Assembly (NCBI RefSeq): GCF_025699295.1
Contig: NZ_JAILWB010000001.1
Coordinates: forward strand, 1 to 64,000
DNA: 64,000 bases
Direction: 5' to 3'
DNA from: Hydrogenophaga sp.
GTDB taxonomy: Bacteria > Pseudomonadota > Gammaproteobacteria > Burkholderiales > Burkholderiaceae_C
Shown: positions 54,079 through 63,493 of the stretch, piece after piece
How positions within the stretch are numbered: the first letter of the stretch is position 1
Layout of the letters: every line of letters begins with the position of its first letter
Notes under the pieces: model-generated
Told to the model about the DNA's origin: nothing
The model's input: only the letters and a program-made list of their open reading frames with translations
The model's database searches: none
Made by a program: the position numbers and the translations under genes

Positions 54079-55173
54079 TCAGACGGCGCCGGCAACCGGG
54101 GCCAGGTCCGCCAGGGGCCAGCGCGGCAGCACGTCGAAGCGGTACCCCTGGTCTTCGTCACCGGCCAGCCCGGCCTGCGCGCGCATGCCGCCGGCCAGCG
54201 CGATCATGGCGCCGTTGTCGGTGCACAGGTGCAGCTCCGGGTAGTGCACACGCACGCCCGCCTGGGCGCAGGCGGCGCCCAGCTGTTCGCGCAGCAGCGC
54301 GTTCGCCCCCACCCCGCCGGCCACCACGAGGCGGCGCAGGCCGGTGCGGCGCACCGCCGCCATGGATTTTTTCACCAGCACCTCGACGATGGCCGCCTGC
54401 ACGCCCGCGGCCACGTCGGCTTTCTGCTGCGCGCTCAGCGGGTCGGCCAGATGCGGCGTGGCCGGGCCTTCGGGCCGGGCGTGGGCGAGGCGCTTCACCT
54501 GGGTCAGCACGGCGGTCTTGAGGCCGGCAAACGAAAAATCCAGGTCGCCGCTGTGCAGCAGCGGGCGCGGAAATCTGTAGACCAGCGGGTCGCCCTGCTG
54601 GGCCAGCCGCGCGAGCGCGGGGCCACCGGGGTACGGCAGGCCAAGCAGCTTGGCCGATTTGTCGAAGGCCTCGCCGGCGGCATCGTCGATGGTTTCGCCC
54701 AGCAGCTCGTAGCGGCCCACGCCGTCCACCCGCATCAGCTGGCTGTGGCCGCCCGAGACCAGCAGCGCCACGAACGGAAACCTGGGCGGGTCGGCGCTCA
54801 GGAAGGGCGAGAGCAGATGGCCTTCGAGGTGGTGCACGCCGATCACCGGCTTGCCCAGCGCAAAGCCCAGCGCGCAGGCCACGCCCGAACCGACCAGCAA
54901 GGCCCCCGCCAGTCCCGGCCCGCGGGTGTAGGCCACCGCGTCCACCGCCGACAACGGCAGCGCGGCCTGCGCCAGCACGGCATCGGTCAGCGGCAGCACG
55001 CGGCGGATGTGATCGCGGCTGGCGAGCTCGGGCACCACGCCGCCATAGGCCTGGTGCATCTCGATCTGGCTGTGCAGCGCGTGGCCCAGCAGCCGGGGCG
55101 TGTCCGTGCCGCTGGCGTCGACCAGGGCGACGCCGGTTTCGTCGCAGGACGACTCGATTCCCAGTATCAACAT
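54079..55173 (-). CDS. tsaD: tRNA N6-threonylcarbamoyladenosine transferase
   Basis: 364 residues from ATG 55173 ([17 protein letters not shown]). The metal-binding motif is in [16 protein letters not shown], the ASKHA-fold phosphate loops include [15 protein letters not shown], and [13 protein letters not shown] is near the C-terminus. It adds threonylcarbamoyl to A37 of ANN-decoding tRNAs and is essential in most bacteria. No Shine-Dalgarno; TACACT (55185-55180, minus strand) ends six bases before the ATG, a leaderless arrangement. Confidence 0.96.
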   Translation of the reverse strand: MLILGIESSCDETGVALVDASGTDTPRLLGHALHSQIEMHQAYGGVVPELASRDHIRRVLPLTDAVLAQAALPLSAVDAVAYTRGPGLAGALLVGSGVACALGFALGKPVIGVHHLEGHLLSPFLSADPPRFPFVALLVSGGHSQLMRVDGVGRYELLGETIDDAAGEAFDKSAKLLGLPYPGGPALARLAQQGDPLVYRFPRPLLHSGDLDFSFAGLKTAVLTQVKRLAHARPEGPATPHLADPLSAQQKADVAAGVQAAIVEVLVKKSMAAVRRTGLRRLVVAGGVGANALLREQLGAACAQAGVRVHYPELHLCTDNGAMIALAGGMRAQAGLAGDEDQGYRFDVLPRWPLADLAPVAGAV

Positions 55174-55240
55174 CCGGGAAGTGTACGGGCGGCACGCTTG
55201 TTGCTCTGAAGGCAAAGGCATTCCCCACGAACGCGTGAAC

Positions 55241-56527
55241 ATGACCTCGGGCCTGAAATTCCTCCTTGCCGCCAAACGCTGCGAAATCGCCGAACTGCAG
55301 CAGCTTGCGCTCACCAGCGCCCTGGTCAACGTGACCGGGCGCCTGGTGCATGGCCTGCAGCGCGAGCGCGGCCTGTCCAACCTGCACCTGGGCTCGCAGG
55401 GCGCGCGCTTCACCGACATGCGCGGCAAGCAGATCGACGAATGCCGGCAGCTGGAGGCCGAGCTGCGGCAGTGCTTCGACAGCCTGGACACGGAGGCCGC
55501 GCGCGTGGGCCGCGGCGCGCGGCTGTTCAGCCGCATTGCCTATGTGCTGCAGGGCCTGGATGCGCTGGGCGCCCTGCGCGAGCGCGTGCAGGCGCTGGAC
55601 TGGACGCCGCGCCAGGCCACCGAGGCCTATGTGCGCCTGATCGCCGGGCTGCTGGCGGTTGTGTTCGAGGCTGCCGACAGCGCCAGCGACCCCGAGATCT
55701 CGCGCCTGCTTGTGGCCCTGTTCAACTTCATGCAGGGCAAGGAGTTCGCGGGCCAGGAGCGCGCGGCCGGCTCGGCCTTGTTCGCGGCCGGCCGCGCCGA
55801 AGCCGCGGAGCAGCAGCGCCTGCTGCACCTGATCGAGTCGCAGGAACGCTGCCTGCAGGTGTTCACCGAGTTCGCCCACGCCAAGGCGGTGGACCTGTGG
55901 GCGCTCAGCCAGGCCAGCGCCACCCTGGCCGAGCTGGAACGGCTGCGCCGCGTGCTCTGCACCGCGACCCACGGGGCACCGCTCAACGTGCAGCTCAGCC
56001 AGGCCTGGTTCGACTGCTGCAGCCAGCGCATCGACCGCATGAAGGCGGTGGAAGACCGCCTCGCCCTCGATCTGCTGCGCGCCTGCGAGGAAAAGATCAC
56101 CGCGGCACAGGCCGAGCTGCTGACCTACGACACGCTCTACGCCTCGCCCGCGCGCGAGGCAGACGCCCTGTCCTTCTTCCGGGACATGGGCGCCCTCAGG
56201 CAGGACGCGCAGGCCGCTCCCGCCGCCCTGGGCGCGAGCGCCCAGGGCTATGGCCTCGAGCTGGACCGCTCCATCCTGGAGCTGGTGCAGGAACAGGCGC
56301 GGCGCCTGCAGACCATGAGCGAAGAACTCGACACCGTGCGCGCCAGCCTGAACGAGCGCAAGCTGATCGAACGCGCCAAGGGCCTGCTGATGGCGCACCG
56401 CCACCTCAGCGAGGAAGAAGCGCACAAGACCATGCGCCAGATGGCCATGAACCAGAACCGCCGGCTGATCGAGGTCGCGGAGACCGTGCTGTCGCTGGCC
56501 GAGGTGCTGCCGGAGCGCCATCCCTGA
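55241..56527 (+). CDS. nasR: Nitrate-sensing NIT-ANTAR antitermination regulator (NasR-like)
   Basis: 428 residues from ATG 55241. Residues about 25-330 form a helical NIT nitrate/nitrite sensor ([22 protein letters not shown] is the typical motif with paired arginines). The C-terminal ANTAR RNA-binding domain is about 345-420: [50 protein letters not shown]. In Klebsiella, NasR with nitrate binds the leader RNA of the nas operon and prevents termination. The nitrate transporter operon begins 348 bases downstream with a candidate target hairpin. A heptad-rich segment ([21 protein letters not shown]) links the two domains. Confidence 0.9.
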   Translation: MTSGLKFLLAAKRCEIAELQQLALTSALVNVTGRLVHGLQRERGLSNLHLGSQGARFTDMRGKQIDECRQLEAELRQCFDSLDTEAARVGRGARLFSRIAYVLQGLDALGALRERVQALDWTPRQATEAYVRLIAGLLAVVFEAADSASDPEISRLLVALFNFMQGKEFAGQERAAGSALFAAGRAEAAEQQRLLHLIESQERCLQVFTEFAHAKAVDLWALSQASATLAELERLRRVLCTATHGAPLNVQLSQAWFDCCSQRIDRMKAVEDRLALDLLRACEEKITAAQAELLTYDTLYASPAREADALSFFRDMGALRQDAQAAPAALGASAQGYGLELDRSILELVQEQARRLQTMSEELDTVRASLNERKLIERAKGLLMAHRHLSEEEAHKTMRQMAMNQNRRLIEVAETVLSLAEVLPERHP

Positions 56528-56557
56528 GAGCCGGGAGGACAGCCCGCGTGCTGCAGC

Positions 56558-56601
56558 GCACAAAACCGGTGCCTGACCCGTTCGGCGCACCAGACTGACG
56601 C
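56558..56601 (+). promoter_or_regulatory. Two NtrC-type enhancer sites
   Basis: GCACAAAACCGGTGC (56558-56572) matches the NtrC consensus GCAC-N7-GTGC in both halves. GCACCAGACTGACGC (56587-56601) matches in the left half and imperfectly in the right. Their centres are 29 bp apart, close to three helical turns, and lie about 130-160 bases upstream of the predicted start of transcription, where NtrC enhancers normally sit. Confidence 0.65.
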
Positions 56602-56699
56602 CCTCCCGCCGTGCCCGTGCGCCTCACGGGCCGCGCGGCAGATCGGTTTTTTCCTTTCATATCAATGAGATCCGCCCAGGGGAAGCAGAAACCCGGACG

Positions 56700-56717
56700 C
56701 TGGCACGCTCCCTGCTT
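56700..56717 (+). promoter_or_regulatory. Sigma-54 promoter of the nitrate transport operon
   Basis: CTGGCACGCTCCCTGCTT carries the -24 GG (56702-56703) and -12 GC (56714-56715) with exactly ten bases between. It agrees with TGGCACG-N4-TTGC except C for the first T. Transcription would begin near 56726. With the NtrC-like sites upstream this predicts activation under nitrogen limitation. Confidence 0.75.
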
Positions 56718-56731
56718 TAAAGGGATCAGCA

Positions 56732-56831
56732 GGGTCGGAGCCAATGGCGGTTCGGACCCCCGTCTTTCCAGACACGGGACAACGGCGTCCATCTCCAGCT
56801 GATCCAGATCGGCCAGGAGATGGGCGCCGTT
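56732..56831 (+). promoter_or_regulatory. Leader RNA structures: ANTAR-type hexaloop hairpin and 16-bp stem
   Basis: The first hairpin (56732-56759) has stem GGGTC/GACCC, one G-G mismatch, then GAGCC/GGTTC closing a six-base loop AATGGC. Loop positions 1 (A) and 4 (G) are the ones ANTAR proteins recognise. A second, much stronger stem of 16 consecutive pairs (56781-56796 with 56816-56831, one G-U) follows, with TTTTTT at 56848-56853. The set looks like an attenuator, although no textbook second hexaloop or terminator with an adjoining U-run is evident. The rest of the 348-base gap holds only the enhancer and promoter described separately. Confidence 0.55.
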
Positions 56832-56875
56832 GTGCTTTGCGGACCACTTTTTTGACCTTCAGCAAGGAGTTCCCC

Positions 56876-58246
56876 ATGGCCTCTTCGTCGCGCACTCTCA
56901 ATCGCCGCCGTTTCACCACCACCGCCTTGGCCCTGGCCGGCGCGTCGGGCCTGGGCCTGCCGGCCCTGGCGCAAAAAGCCGCCCGACCCGAGAAGGAGTC
57001 GCTGAAGTTCGGCTTCATCAAGCTCACCGACTGCGCGCCGCTGGTGGTCGCCTACGAGAAGGGCTACTTCGAGGACGAGGGACTCAATGTGTCCCTGGAG
57101 GCGCAGGCCAACTGGAAGGTGCTGCTCGACCGCGTGATCGACGGCCAGCTCGACGGTGCGCACATGCTCGCGGGCCAGCCGCTGGGTGCCACCATCGGCT
57201 TCGGCACCAAGGCCGACATCGTGACCGCCTTCAGCATGGACCTCAACGGCAACGCCATCACGGTGTCCAACGCGGTCTGGGCCGAGATGAAGAAGCACCT
57301 GCCCATGGAGGGAGGCAAACCGGTGCACCCGGTCAAGGCCGACGCATTGAAGAAGGTCGTGGACGCCTGGAAGAAGGAAGGCAAGACCTTCAGGATGGGC
57401 ATGGTCTTCCCCGTCTCCACGCACAACTACGAGCTGCGCTACTGGCTGGCAGCGGGTGGCCTGAACCCGGGCTACTACACCGCGAGCGACATCAGCGGCA
57501 CCAGCAAGGCGGACGTGCTGCTATCGGTGACCCCGCCGCCCCAGATGCCGGCCACCATGGAGGCCGGCACGATCCACGGCTACTGCGTGGGTGAACCCTG
57601 GAACCAGCAGGCGGTGTTCAAGGGCGTGGGCGTGCCGGTCATCACCGACGACCAGATCTGGAAGAACAACCCGGAGAAGGTGTTCGGCGTGACAGGCGCC
57701 TGGGCCAAGGCCAACCCCAACACGCACATCGCCGTGGTCAAGGCGCTGATCCGCGCCGGCCAGTGGCTCGACGCCTCCATGGCCAACCGCATCGAGGCCG
57801 TGAAGATGCTGTCCAAGTCGCAGTACGTCGGTGCTGACGAGGCAGTGATCGCCAACAGCATGACGGGCACCTTTGAATACGAGAAGGGCGACAAGCGCCC
57901 ATCGCCCGACTTCAACGTCTTCTTCCGCAACTACGCCACCTACCCCTTCTACAGCGACGCCATCTGGTACCTCACGCAAATGCGTCGCTGGGGCCAGATC
58001 ACGGAAACCAAGCCGGACAGCTGGTACCTGGAAACGGCCAGGAAGGTCTACCTGCCCGAGGTGTACATGCAGGCCGCCAACGCGCTGATCGCCGAAGGCA
58101 GGATCAAGGCCACCGACGTGCCCAAGACCGACGGCTTCAAGGGCGTGCAGACGGGCTTCATCGACGGCGTGACCTACGACGGCCGCAAACCGAACGAGTA
58201 CCTCAACAAGTTCAAGATCGGCCTCAAGGCCGCTGACAAGGTCTGA
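56876..58246 (+). CDS. nrtA: Nitrate ABC transporter substrate-binding protein (NrtA/CmpA family)
   Basis: 456 residues from ATG 56876 with AAGGAG eight bases upstream. A twin-arginine signal ([24 protein letters not shown]) targets it to the periplasm. The mature part opens with [27 protein letters not shown], the standard NrtA start, and has [27 protein letters not shown] and [13 protein letters not shown]. It captures nitrate or nitrite for NrtB/NrtC. It is the first gene of the operon behind the sigma-54 promoter and attenuator-like leader. Confidence 0.93.
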   Translation: MASSSRTLNRRRFTTTALALAGASGLGLPALAQKAARPEKESLKFGFIKLTDCAPLVVAYEKGYFEDEGLNVSLEAQANWKVLLDRVIDGQLDGAHMLAGQPLGATIGFGTKADIVTAFSMDLNGNAITVSNAVWAEMKKHLPMEGGKPVHPVKADALKKVVDAWKKEGKTFRMGMVFPVSTHNYELRYWLAAGGLNPGYYTASDISGTSKADVLLSVTPPPQMPATMEAGTIHGYCVGEPWNQQAVFKGVGVPVITDDQIWKNNPEKVFGVTGAWAKANPNTHIAVVKALIRAGQWLDASMANRIEAVKMLSKSQYVGADEAVIANSMTGTFEYEKGDKRPSPDFNVFFRNYATYPFYSDAIWYLTQMRRWGQITETKPDSWYLETARKVYLPEVYMQAANALIAEGRIKATDVPKTDGFKGVQTGFIDGVTYDGRKPNEYLNKFKIGLKAADKV

Positions 58247-58248
58247 CC

Positions 58249-59223
58249 ATGGAACTCGTGCACAAGCTCCTGGGCAGCGGCATGACCGCCCTGCGCGATC
58301 CGCGTGAACTGGGCCGCGCCTTCATGATGTCGGTCGGGGTGCCGGTGGTGGCGTTCGCGCTCTTTCTGGTGCTCTGGTCGGTCACCGCCTCGCGCATCCA
58401 GACCAGCCTGGGCGCGGTGCCCGGCCCGGCGCAGGTGGCCGAGCAGGCGGTGGCGCTGGTGAAAGACCACTTTGCCGAGCGCGAGCGCGAGGCCGCGTTC
58501 TACGAGCGCCAGGAAAGGCGCAACAAGGAGCGCTTGGCCGAGGACCCGACGTACGAGCCGCGCAACTTCCAGTGGACCGGCAAGCGCACCTACCTGGACC
58601 AGATCCTCACCAGCCTGTACACCGTGTTCGTGGGCTTCCTGCTCGCCACCGTGGTGGCCGTGCCGCTGGGCATCCTGGCCGGCACCTCGAAGATCGTGCA
58701 GGCAGCGATCAACCCCATGGTCCAGATCTTCCGCCCGGTCTCGCCGCTGGCCTGGCTGCCCATCGTCACGCTCATCGTCAGCGCGGTCTACGTCACCAGC
58801 GGCGAGCCGATGTTCCAGAAGTCGTTCCTGATCTCGGCCATCACCGTCACGCTGTGCTCGCTGTGGACGACGCTGATCAACACCGCCATCGGCGTGACCT
58901 CCGTCGACCGCGATCTGGTCAACGTCGGCAAGGTGCTGCAGTTGCCCCTGGCCACGCGCGTGCGCAAGATCGTGCTGCCCTCGGCCCTGCCCTTCATCTT
59001 CACGGGCATGCGCCTCTCGCTCGGCGTGGGCTGGATGGTGCTGATCGCCGCCGAGATGCTGGCGCAGAACCCCGGCCTGGGCAAGTTCGTCTGGGACGAG
59101 TTCCAGAACGGCAGTTCCGAATCGCTCAGCCGCATCATGGTCGCGGTGTTCACCATCGGCCTGATCGGCTTCGCGCTGGACCGCCTGATGCAGTTGCTGC
59201 AGCAACTGGCCACGCACCGTTGA
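58249..59223 (+). CDS. nrtB: Nitrate ABC transporter permease
   Basis: 324 residues, two bases after nrtA. One N-terminal helix (FMMSVGVPVVAFALFLVLWSV) precedes a charged segment of about 55 residues (AEREREAAFYERQERRNKERL), which is longer than in cyanobacterial NrtB. The BPD_transp_1 domain follows with about five more helices and the coupling motif VGKVLQLPLATRVRKIVLPSALPFIFTGMRLSLGVGW. It forms the membrane channel with the double ATPase. Confidence 0.93.
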   Translation: MELVHKLLGSGMTALRDPRELGRAFMMSVGVPVVAFALFLVLWSVTASRIQTSLGAVPGPAQVAEQAVALVKDHFAEREREAAFYERQERRNKERLAEDPTYEPRNFQWTGKRTYLDQILTSLYTVFVGFLLATVVAVPLGILAGTSKIVQAAINPMVQIFRPVSPLAWLPIVTLIVSAVYVTSGEPMFQKSFLISAITVTLCSLWTTLINTAIGVTSVDRDLVNVGKVLQLPLATRVRKIVLPSALPFIFTGMRLSLGVGWMVLIAAEMLAQNPGLGKFVWDEFQNGSSESLSRIMVAVFTIGLIGFALDRLMQLLQQLATHR

Positions 59224-59241
59224 ACGGCCGGGAGCCCGAAC

Positions 59242-61071
59242 ATGAATCTCGCATTGAAAACCCGCCTGATGGACGAAACCGACGTACCGGCCGCGCCGGT
59301 GCTCGCCGCGGTGCCCGCCGCCGCCGCGCTGGAACTGCGCGGCGTCTCCAAGTCCTACGGCCTGGGCGCGCAGCGCAGCGCGGTGCTCAAGAACCTGAAC
59401 CTGCGCGTGGAGGAAGGCGAATTCGTCGCCATCGTCGGATTCTCCGGCAGTGGCAAGACCACGCTGATCAGCCTGCTCGCGGGCTTGATCTCGGCCGACG
59501 AAGGCCAGGTGCTCAAGGGCGGCCAGGCCATCACCGGGCCGGGGCCGGACCGCGGCATCGTGTTCCAGAGCTATTCGCTCATGCCCTGGCTGAGCGTGCG
59601 CGAGAACGTGGCGCTGGCGGTGGACCGCGTGTTCGCCAGCGAAAGCGCCACCGAGCGGGCCGCCCGCGTGAAGCGCTACGTCTCGATGGTGGGCCTGACC
59701 CCGGCCATCGACAAGAAGCCTGCGCAGCTCTCGGGCGGCATGCGCCAGCGTGTTGCGGTCGCGCGCGCGCTCGCCACCGACCCCGACGTGCTGCTGCTCG
59801 ACGAGCCGCTTTCCGCGCTGGACGCCCTCACCCGCGCCAACCTGCAGGACGAGATCGTGCGCATCTGGAGCGAGGACCGCAAGACCGTGGTGCTGATCAC
59901 CAACGACGTGGACGAGGCGCTGATGGTGGCCGACCGCATCATCCCGCTGGACCTGGGTCCGGGCGCCACGCTCGGCCCGTCCTTCCGGGTCGACATCGAG
60001 CGACCGCGCGACCGCCGCGAGATGAACCATGACCCGCGCTTCCAGCAGCTGCGCGGCGAGATCACCCAGTACCTGATCGGCCTGTCGCACCGCAACGCGG
60101 CGCAACAGGGCGCGCAGGTGATCCAGTTGCCCGCGCTCACGCCGCGCGGCTCGGTCGAACAGGCCGCATCGCCCACGCTTGCTGCCCGGCTGGGCCTGCG
60201 CCATGCCGCACTGGCCGAGCGCATCGAGGCCTCCATCGCCACGCCCGAGCCGCTGAGCCCCGAGGCGAACCGCGCACCCCGCAGCCACGACGACCGTTTC
60301 GTCGAGTTCTCGCAACTGGTCAAGGTCTATCCCACGCCCAAGGGACCGCAGACCGTGGTGGACGGCTTCGACCTGAAGATCCGCAAGGGCGAATTCATCT
60401 CCGTCATCGGCCACTCCGGCTGCGGCAAGTCGACCGTGCTCTCGATGATGGCCGGCCTGACCGACATCACCGAAGGCGTGATCGTGCTCGACGGACGCGA
60501 GGTGGCCGACGCGGGGCCAGACCGCGGCCTGGTGTTCCAGGCACCCAGCCTGGTGCCCTGGCTGACTGCGTTCGACAACGTGATGCTGGGCGTGGCCCGG
60601 GTGTTCCCACACGCCAGCGAGGCCGAGCGGCGCGACACCGTGGGCTACTACCTGAGCCGCGTCGGCCTGGGCAACGCCATGCACAAGATGGCGGCCGACC
60701 TGTCCAACGGCATGAAGCAGCGCGTGGGCATCGCGCGCGCGTTCGCGCTCAACCCCAAGATGCTGCTGCTCGACGAGCCCTTCGGCATGCTGGACTCCCT
60801 CACCCGCTGGGACCTGCAGGAAGTGCTGATGGAGGTGTGGGCGCGCAGCCAGGTCACCGCGATGATGGTCACGCACGACGTCGACGAAGCCATCCTGCTG
60901 GCCGACCGCGTGGTGATGATGACCAACGGCCCGCGCGCGAAGATCGGCCGGATCATGGACGTGCCCCTGCCCCGCCCGCGCACACGCGAGGCGCTGCTGG
61001 GCCACCCGCGCTACTACGAGCTGCGCGAGGAACTGATCGGCTTCCTGGAAGACTGCGGCCGGCAGCACTGA
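59242..61071 (+). CDS. nrtC: Nitrate ABC transporter, two fused ATPase domains
   Basis: 609 residues containing two complete ABC ATPases. First: Walker [10 protein letters not shown] (66-74), signature [15 protein letters not shown], Walker [13 protein letters not shown]. Second: Walker [10 protein letters not shown] (about 392), signature [15 protein letters not shown], Walker [14 protein letters not shown] linker of about 80 residues ([19 protein letters not shown] region) joins them. Unlike cyanobacterial NrtC there is no NrtA-like regulatory domain; the fusion replaces separate NrtC and NrtD. All catalytic motifs are intact in both halves. Eighteen bases after nrtB. Confidence 0.92.
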   Translation: MNLALKTRLMDETDVPAAPVLAAVPAAAALELRGVSKSYGLGAQRSAVLKNLNLRVEEGEFVAIVGFSGSGKTTLISLLAGLISADEGQVLKGGQAITGPGPDRGIVFQSYSLMPWLSVRENVALAVDRVFASESATERAARVKRYVSMVGLTPAIDKKPAQLSGGMRQRVAVARALATDPDVLLLDEPLSALDALTRANLQDEIVRIWSEDRKTVVLITNDVDEALMVADRIIPLDLGPGATLGPSFRVDIERPRDRREMNHDPRFQQLRGEITQYLIGLSHRNAAQQGAQVIQLPALTPRGSVEQAASPTLAARLGLRHAALAERIEASIATPEPLSPEANRAPRSHDDRFVEFSQLVKVYPTPKGPQTVVDGFDLKIRKGEFISVIGHSGCGKSTVLSMMAGLTDITEGVIVLDGREVADAGPDRGLVFQAPSLVPWLTAFDNVMLGVARVFPHASEAERRDTVGYYLSRVGLGNAMHKMAADLSNGMKQRVGIARAFALNPKMLLLDEPFGMLDSLTRWDLQEVLMEVWARSQVTAMMVTHDVDEAILLADRVVMMTNGPRAKIGRIMDVPLPRPRTREALLGHPRYYELREELIGFLEDCGRQH

Positions 61072-61304
61072 GCGGGGCAGCGCGCAAGCACTTGCGCGGC
61101 CCCTGCGCCAAAGAGGGGCGCGTCTCCGGCATGGAATTTGCTCAATCTCGAAGAGGCTGACGAAGGCCTCTTCCTGCACGGCCGGCCACCGCCCTGGTGA
61201 CCGGCCGCCACGCGCCATGCACGCCACCGGCCCGGTTGCCGGTGAACCGCTGCATGGCCGTCCATCCCCTACCCTCTCACTCTTCCCTTGCAAAGGTGCG
61301 CGCC
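61072..61304 (+). other. Gap between nrtC and the MFS nitrate transporter with two hairpins
   Basis: No gene is seen. CGCGCAAG (61081-61088) and CTTGCGCG (61091-61098) are perfect complements ten bases after the nrtC stop. GAAGAGGC (61150-61157) and GCCTCTTC (61166-61173) form an 8-bp stem with an 8-base loop. Neither is followed by a T-run. They may stabilise or separate the nrtABC message from that of the transporter gene. Confidence 0.4.
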
Positions 61305-62519
61305 ATGGCGGGTTTCCGTACGTTCCTGAAAGCAGGCCACAGCCCCACGCTGCTGGCCGCCTTCATCTACTTCACCTATTGCTGCGGCGTCTGGGTCACC
61401 AACGGGGCCATGGCCCCCTTCATCAAGGAGTCGCTGGCGCTGAGCCCGGCGCAGGTGGGCCTGATGCTGTCGATCCCGATCTTCGCCGGCGCCCTGATGC
61501 GGTTTCCGCTGGGCGTGCTGGCGCAGTACATCGGCCGCAAGAACGCCACTCTGGTGGAGATGGGCGGCATCGCGATCGCGCTGCTGTACGGCTACTTCTT
61601 CGTCGACACCTTCAACGATCTGCTTGCCATGGGCGTGCTGCTGGGCATTGCCGGAGCCAGCTTCGGCGTCGCGCTCTCACTCGGCTCGGGCTCGTTCCCG
61701 GCGCGCTACAAGGGCCTGGCCATGGGCCTGGTGGGCGCGGGCAACGTGGGCACTTCGCTGTCCGCGCTGCTGGCGCCCCAGCTGGCCCAGGCCTATGGCT
61801 GGAAGGCGGTCTACGGCTTCGCCGCGCTGGGCCTGCTGGTGCCTGTTCTGGTGATGATCTTCATCGCCCGCGAGCCCGAGGACGTGGACAGGCACGCCGG
61901 CCTGCGCGAGCACGCCGCCTGCCTGTTCGAGAAGGACGGCTGGGCCTTCAGCCTGATCTACGCCATCACCTTCGGCGGCTTCATCGGCCTGACGACCTTC
62001 CTGCCGAGCTACTACAACGACCAGTTCGGCGTGAGCAAGGTGCAGGCCGGGCAGCTGACCATGCTCGCGGCCTTCATGGGTGCGGCGCTGCGCATCTTCG
62101 GCGGCTGGATTTCCGACCACTGGGGCGGCATCAACACGCTCACCGCGGTGCTGGTGATCATCAGCGTCTCGCTGCTGGCCTGCGGCCTGTCCGGCGGCTC
62201 GCTGGTGCTCACCACGCTGCTGCTGATGCTGTGCTTCGCCGCGCTGGGCGCGGGCAACGGTGCCCTGTTCCAGCTCGTGCCGCTGCGCTGGCCGCTGTCC
62301 ACCGCCGTGGCCGGCTCCATGATCGGCGAGATCGGCGCGCTCGGCGGCGGCCTGGTGCCCAACGCCATGGGCCTGTCGCGTCAGCACACCGGCACCTACT
62401 TCTGGGGCTTCGCGCTGTTCGCGGTGCTCGCGCTGCTGGTGCTGCTGATGATGCGCTCGATGCAGATCCGCTGGACCCGCACCTGGGCGGAGAAAGGTGG
62501 GCGGGCGCGGGTAGGGTAA
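61305..62519 (+). CDS. narK: NarK/NasA-type nitrate/nitrite MFS transporter
   Basis: 404 residues from ATG 61305, with AAAGGTG upstream. Twelve membrane helices are visible. Both nitrate signature motifs are present: GLVGAGNVGTSLSALLAPQLA (helix 5) and AALGAGNGALFQLVP (helix 11). The substrate arginines are in GALMRFPLGVLAQYIGRKN and GAALRIFGGWISDHWGG. The short form is typical of assimilatory NasA or NarK2-like importers. It gives the module a second nitrate uptake route beside NrtABC. Whether it shares the nrt transcript is uncertain because of the 233-base gap. Confidence 0.92.
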   Translation: MAGFRTFLKAGHSPTLLAAFIYFTYCCGVWVTNGAMAPFIKESLALSPAQVGLMLSIPIFAGALMRFPLGVLAQYIGRKNATLVEMGGIAIALLYGYFFVDTFNDLLAMGVLLGIAGASFGVALSLGSGSFPARYKGLAMGLVGAGNVGTSLSALLAPQLAQAYGWKAVYGFAALGLLVPVLVMIFIAREPEDVDRHAGLREHAACLFEKDGWAFSLIYAITFGGFIGLTTFLPSYYNDQFGVSKVQAGQLTMLAAFMGAALRIFGGWISDHWGGINTLTAVLVIISVSLLACGLSGGSLVLTTLLLMLCFAALGAGNGALFQLVPLRWPLSTAVAGSMIGEIGALGGGLVPNAMGLSRQHTGTYFWGFALFAVLALLVLLMMRSMQIRWTRTWAEKGGRARVG

Positions 62520-62594
62520 GGATGCGCTGCATCCCCAGGGGAGCTTGCCTGCAGCGCGCAGCGTACGGCCGGAGGCTGCAGCAACCGGGGCAAT

Positions 62595-63374
62595 TCACTG
62601 CCGGGCGCCAGCCTTCAGCGAGAGTTCGCGCGCCGCCTCCACCAGCCACTGGGCGATGCGATTGACCTGCGCCTCGTCCACGCGCGCACTGGGGCCGTAG
62701 ACGGCGAGCGACCCCATCACCTTGGAGCCCGCCGAGAAGAAGGGCGCGGCAATGGCCACCGCGCCCTTGATCAGCTCATCCCGGCTGATGGCGTAGCCGA
62801 CCTCGCGGATGCGTGCCAGTTCGTCCAGGTATGCGGCGCGCTGGTCCTCCGGCACTTTACCCTCCAGGTACCTGGGCACATCGTTCGCGAAGGCCAGGAT
62901 GACGCGCCCGCTCGCACCCAGGGTCACGCTTTCGCTGTAGCCCACGCCACGCTTGAAACTGAGAGGCTGGTGGCTGGGCAGTTCGGCCACGCAGACGCGT
63001 TCACGGCCGTGGTGTACCAGCAGCGCGACCGTCTCACCGGTCCGCTCCCACAGGCTTCGCATCATGGGTTGCGAGAGCTCGGCCAGGTCGAGACCGGAGG
63101 CCCAGATGTGGGCGAGGTGGGCCACCGAAGGCCCGAGCTGGAAGCGCTGGGGTTCGCCGGAGGAGACGACGAAACCCCGCAGCTCCAGCGTGCGCAGCAG
63201 CCGGTAAAGCGTGGGCCGGCTCAAGGCCACCCGGCGCAGCAGCTCGCTTGCGCTCAAGAGGTGGTCGCCCGGGCGGAAGGCCATCAGGATGTCCAGCGCG
63301 CGGTCCACCGCCCGCACGCCGTCATTGCCGTTTTCTGAGGTCACGGTGCACTTTCTCGAGGCAGAAAAGGGCAT
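62595..63374 (-). CDS. IclR-family transcriptional regulator
   Basis: 259 residues from ATG 63374; GTG 63344 (MTSENGNDGVRAVDRALDIL) would give 249 and is about equally likely. The N-terminal winged HTH is VDRALDILMAFRPGDHLLSASELLRRVALSRPTLYRLLRTLELRGFV. The C-terminal GAF-like effector domain includes SVTLGASGRVILAF and VGYAISRDELIKGAVAIAAPFF. It is divergent from the Rieske oxygenase gene at 63494 and probably controls it through the dyads between them. Confidence 0.9.
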   Translation of the reverse strand: MPFSASRKCTVTSENGNDGVRAVDRALDILMAFRPGDHLLSASELLRRVALSRPTLYRLLRTLELRGFVVSSGEPQRFQLGPSVAHLAHIWASGLDLAELSQPMMRSLWERTGETVALLVHHGRERVCVAELPSHQPLSFKRGVGYSESVTLGASGRVILAFANDVPRYLEGKVPEDQRAAYLDELARIREVGYAISRDELIKGAVAIAAPFFSAGSKVMGSLAVYGPSARVDEAQVNRIAQWLVEAARELSLKAGARQ

Positions 63375-63388
63375 TCTTGCAGAAAAGC

Positions 63389-63449
63389 GTCCACCTGATG
63401 GACAGAAAGACCATTTTATTGACGGATATCAAGACCCTCAACAAAATGG
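63389..63449. promoter_or_regulatory. Operator-like inverted repeats between the IclR and Rieske genes
   Basis: CCATTTTATTGA (63411-63422) and TCAACAAAATGG (63438-63449) are inverted repeats with a single mismatch. GTCC (63389-63392) and GGAC (63400-63403) form a smaller dyad, and TGGAC recurs at 63399-63403 and 63447-63451. The A/T-rich stretch differs sharply from the surroundings and lies in the divergent promoter, fitting an IclR-type operator. Confidence 0.5.
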
Positions 63450-63493
63450 ACATTCGTATCACCAAGCGTACAACTACACACCGGAGCACACCC

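Noticed and set aside
61081..61173. Second ANTAR target between nrtC and narK
   Set aside because: The two hairpins there have a two-base spacer between arms and an eight-base loop TGACGAAG; neither gives a hexaloop with A at position 1 and G at position 4.
62520..62534. Terminator after narK (GGATGC/GCATCC hairpin)
   Set aside because: Only a six-pair stem with no following T-run in either direction.
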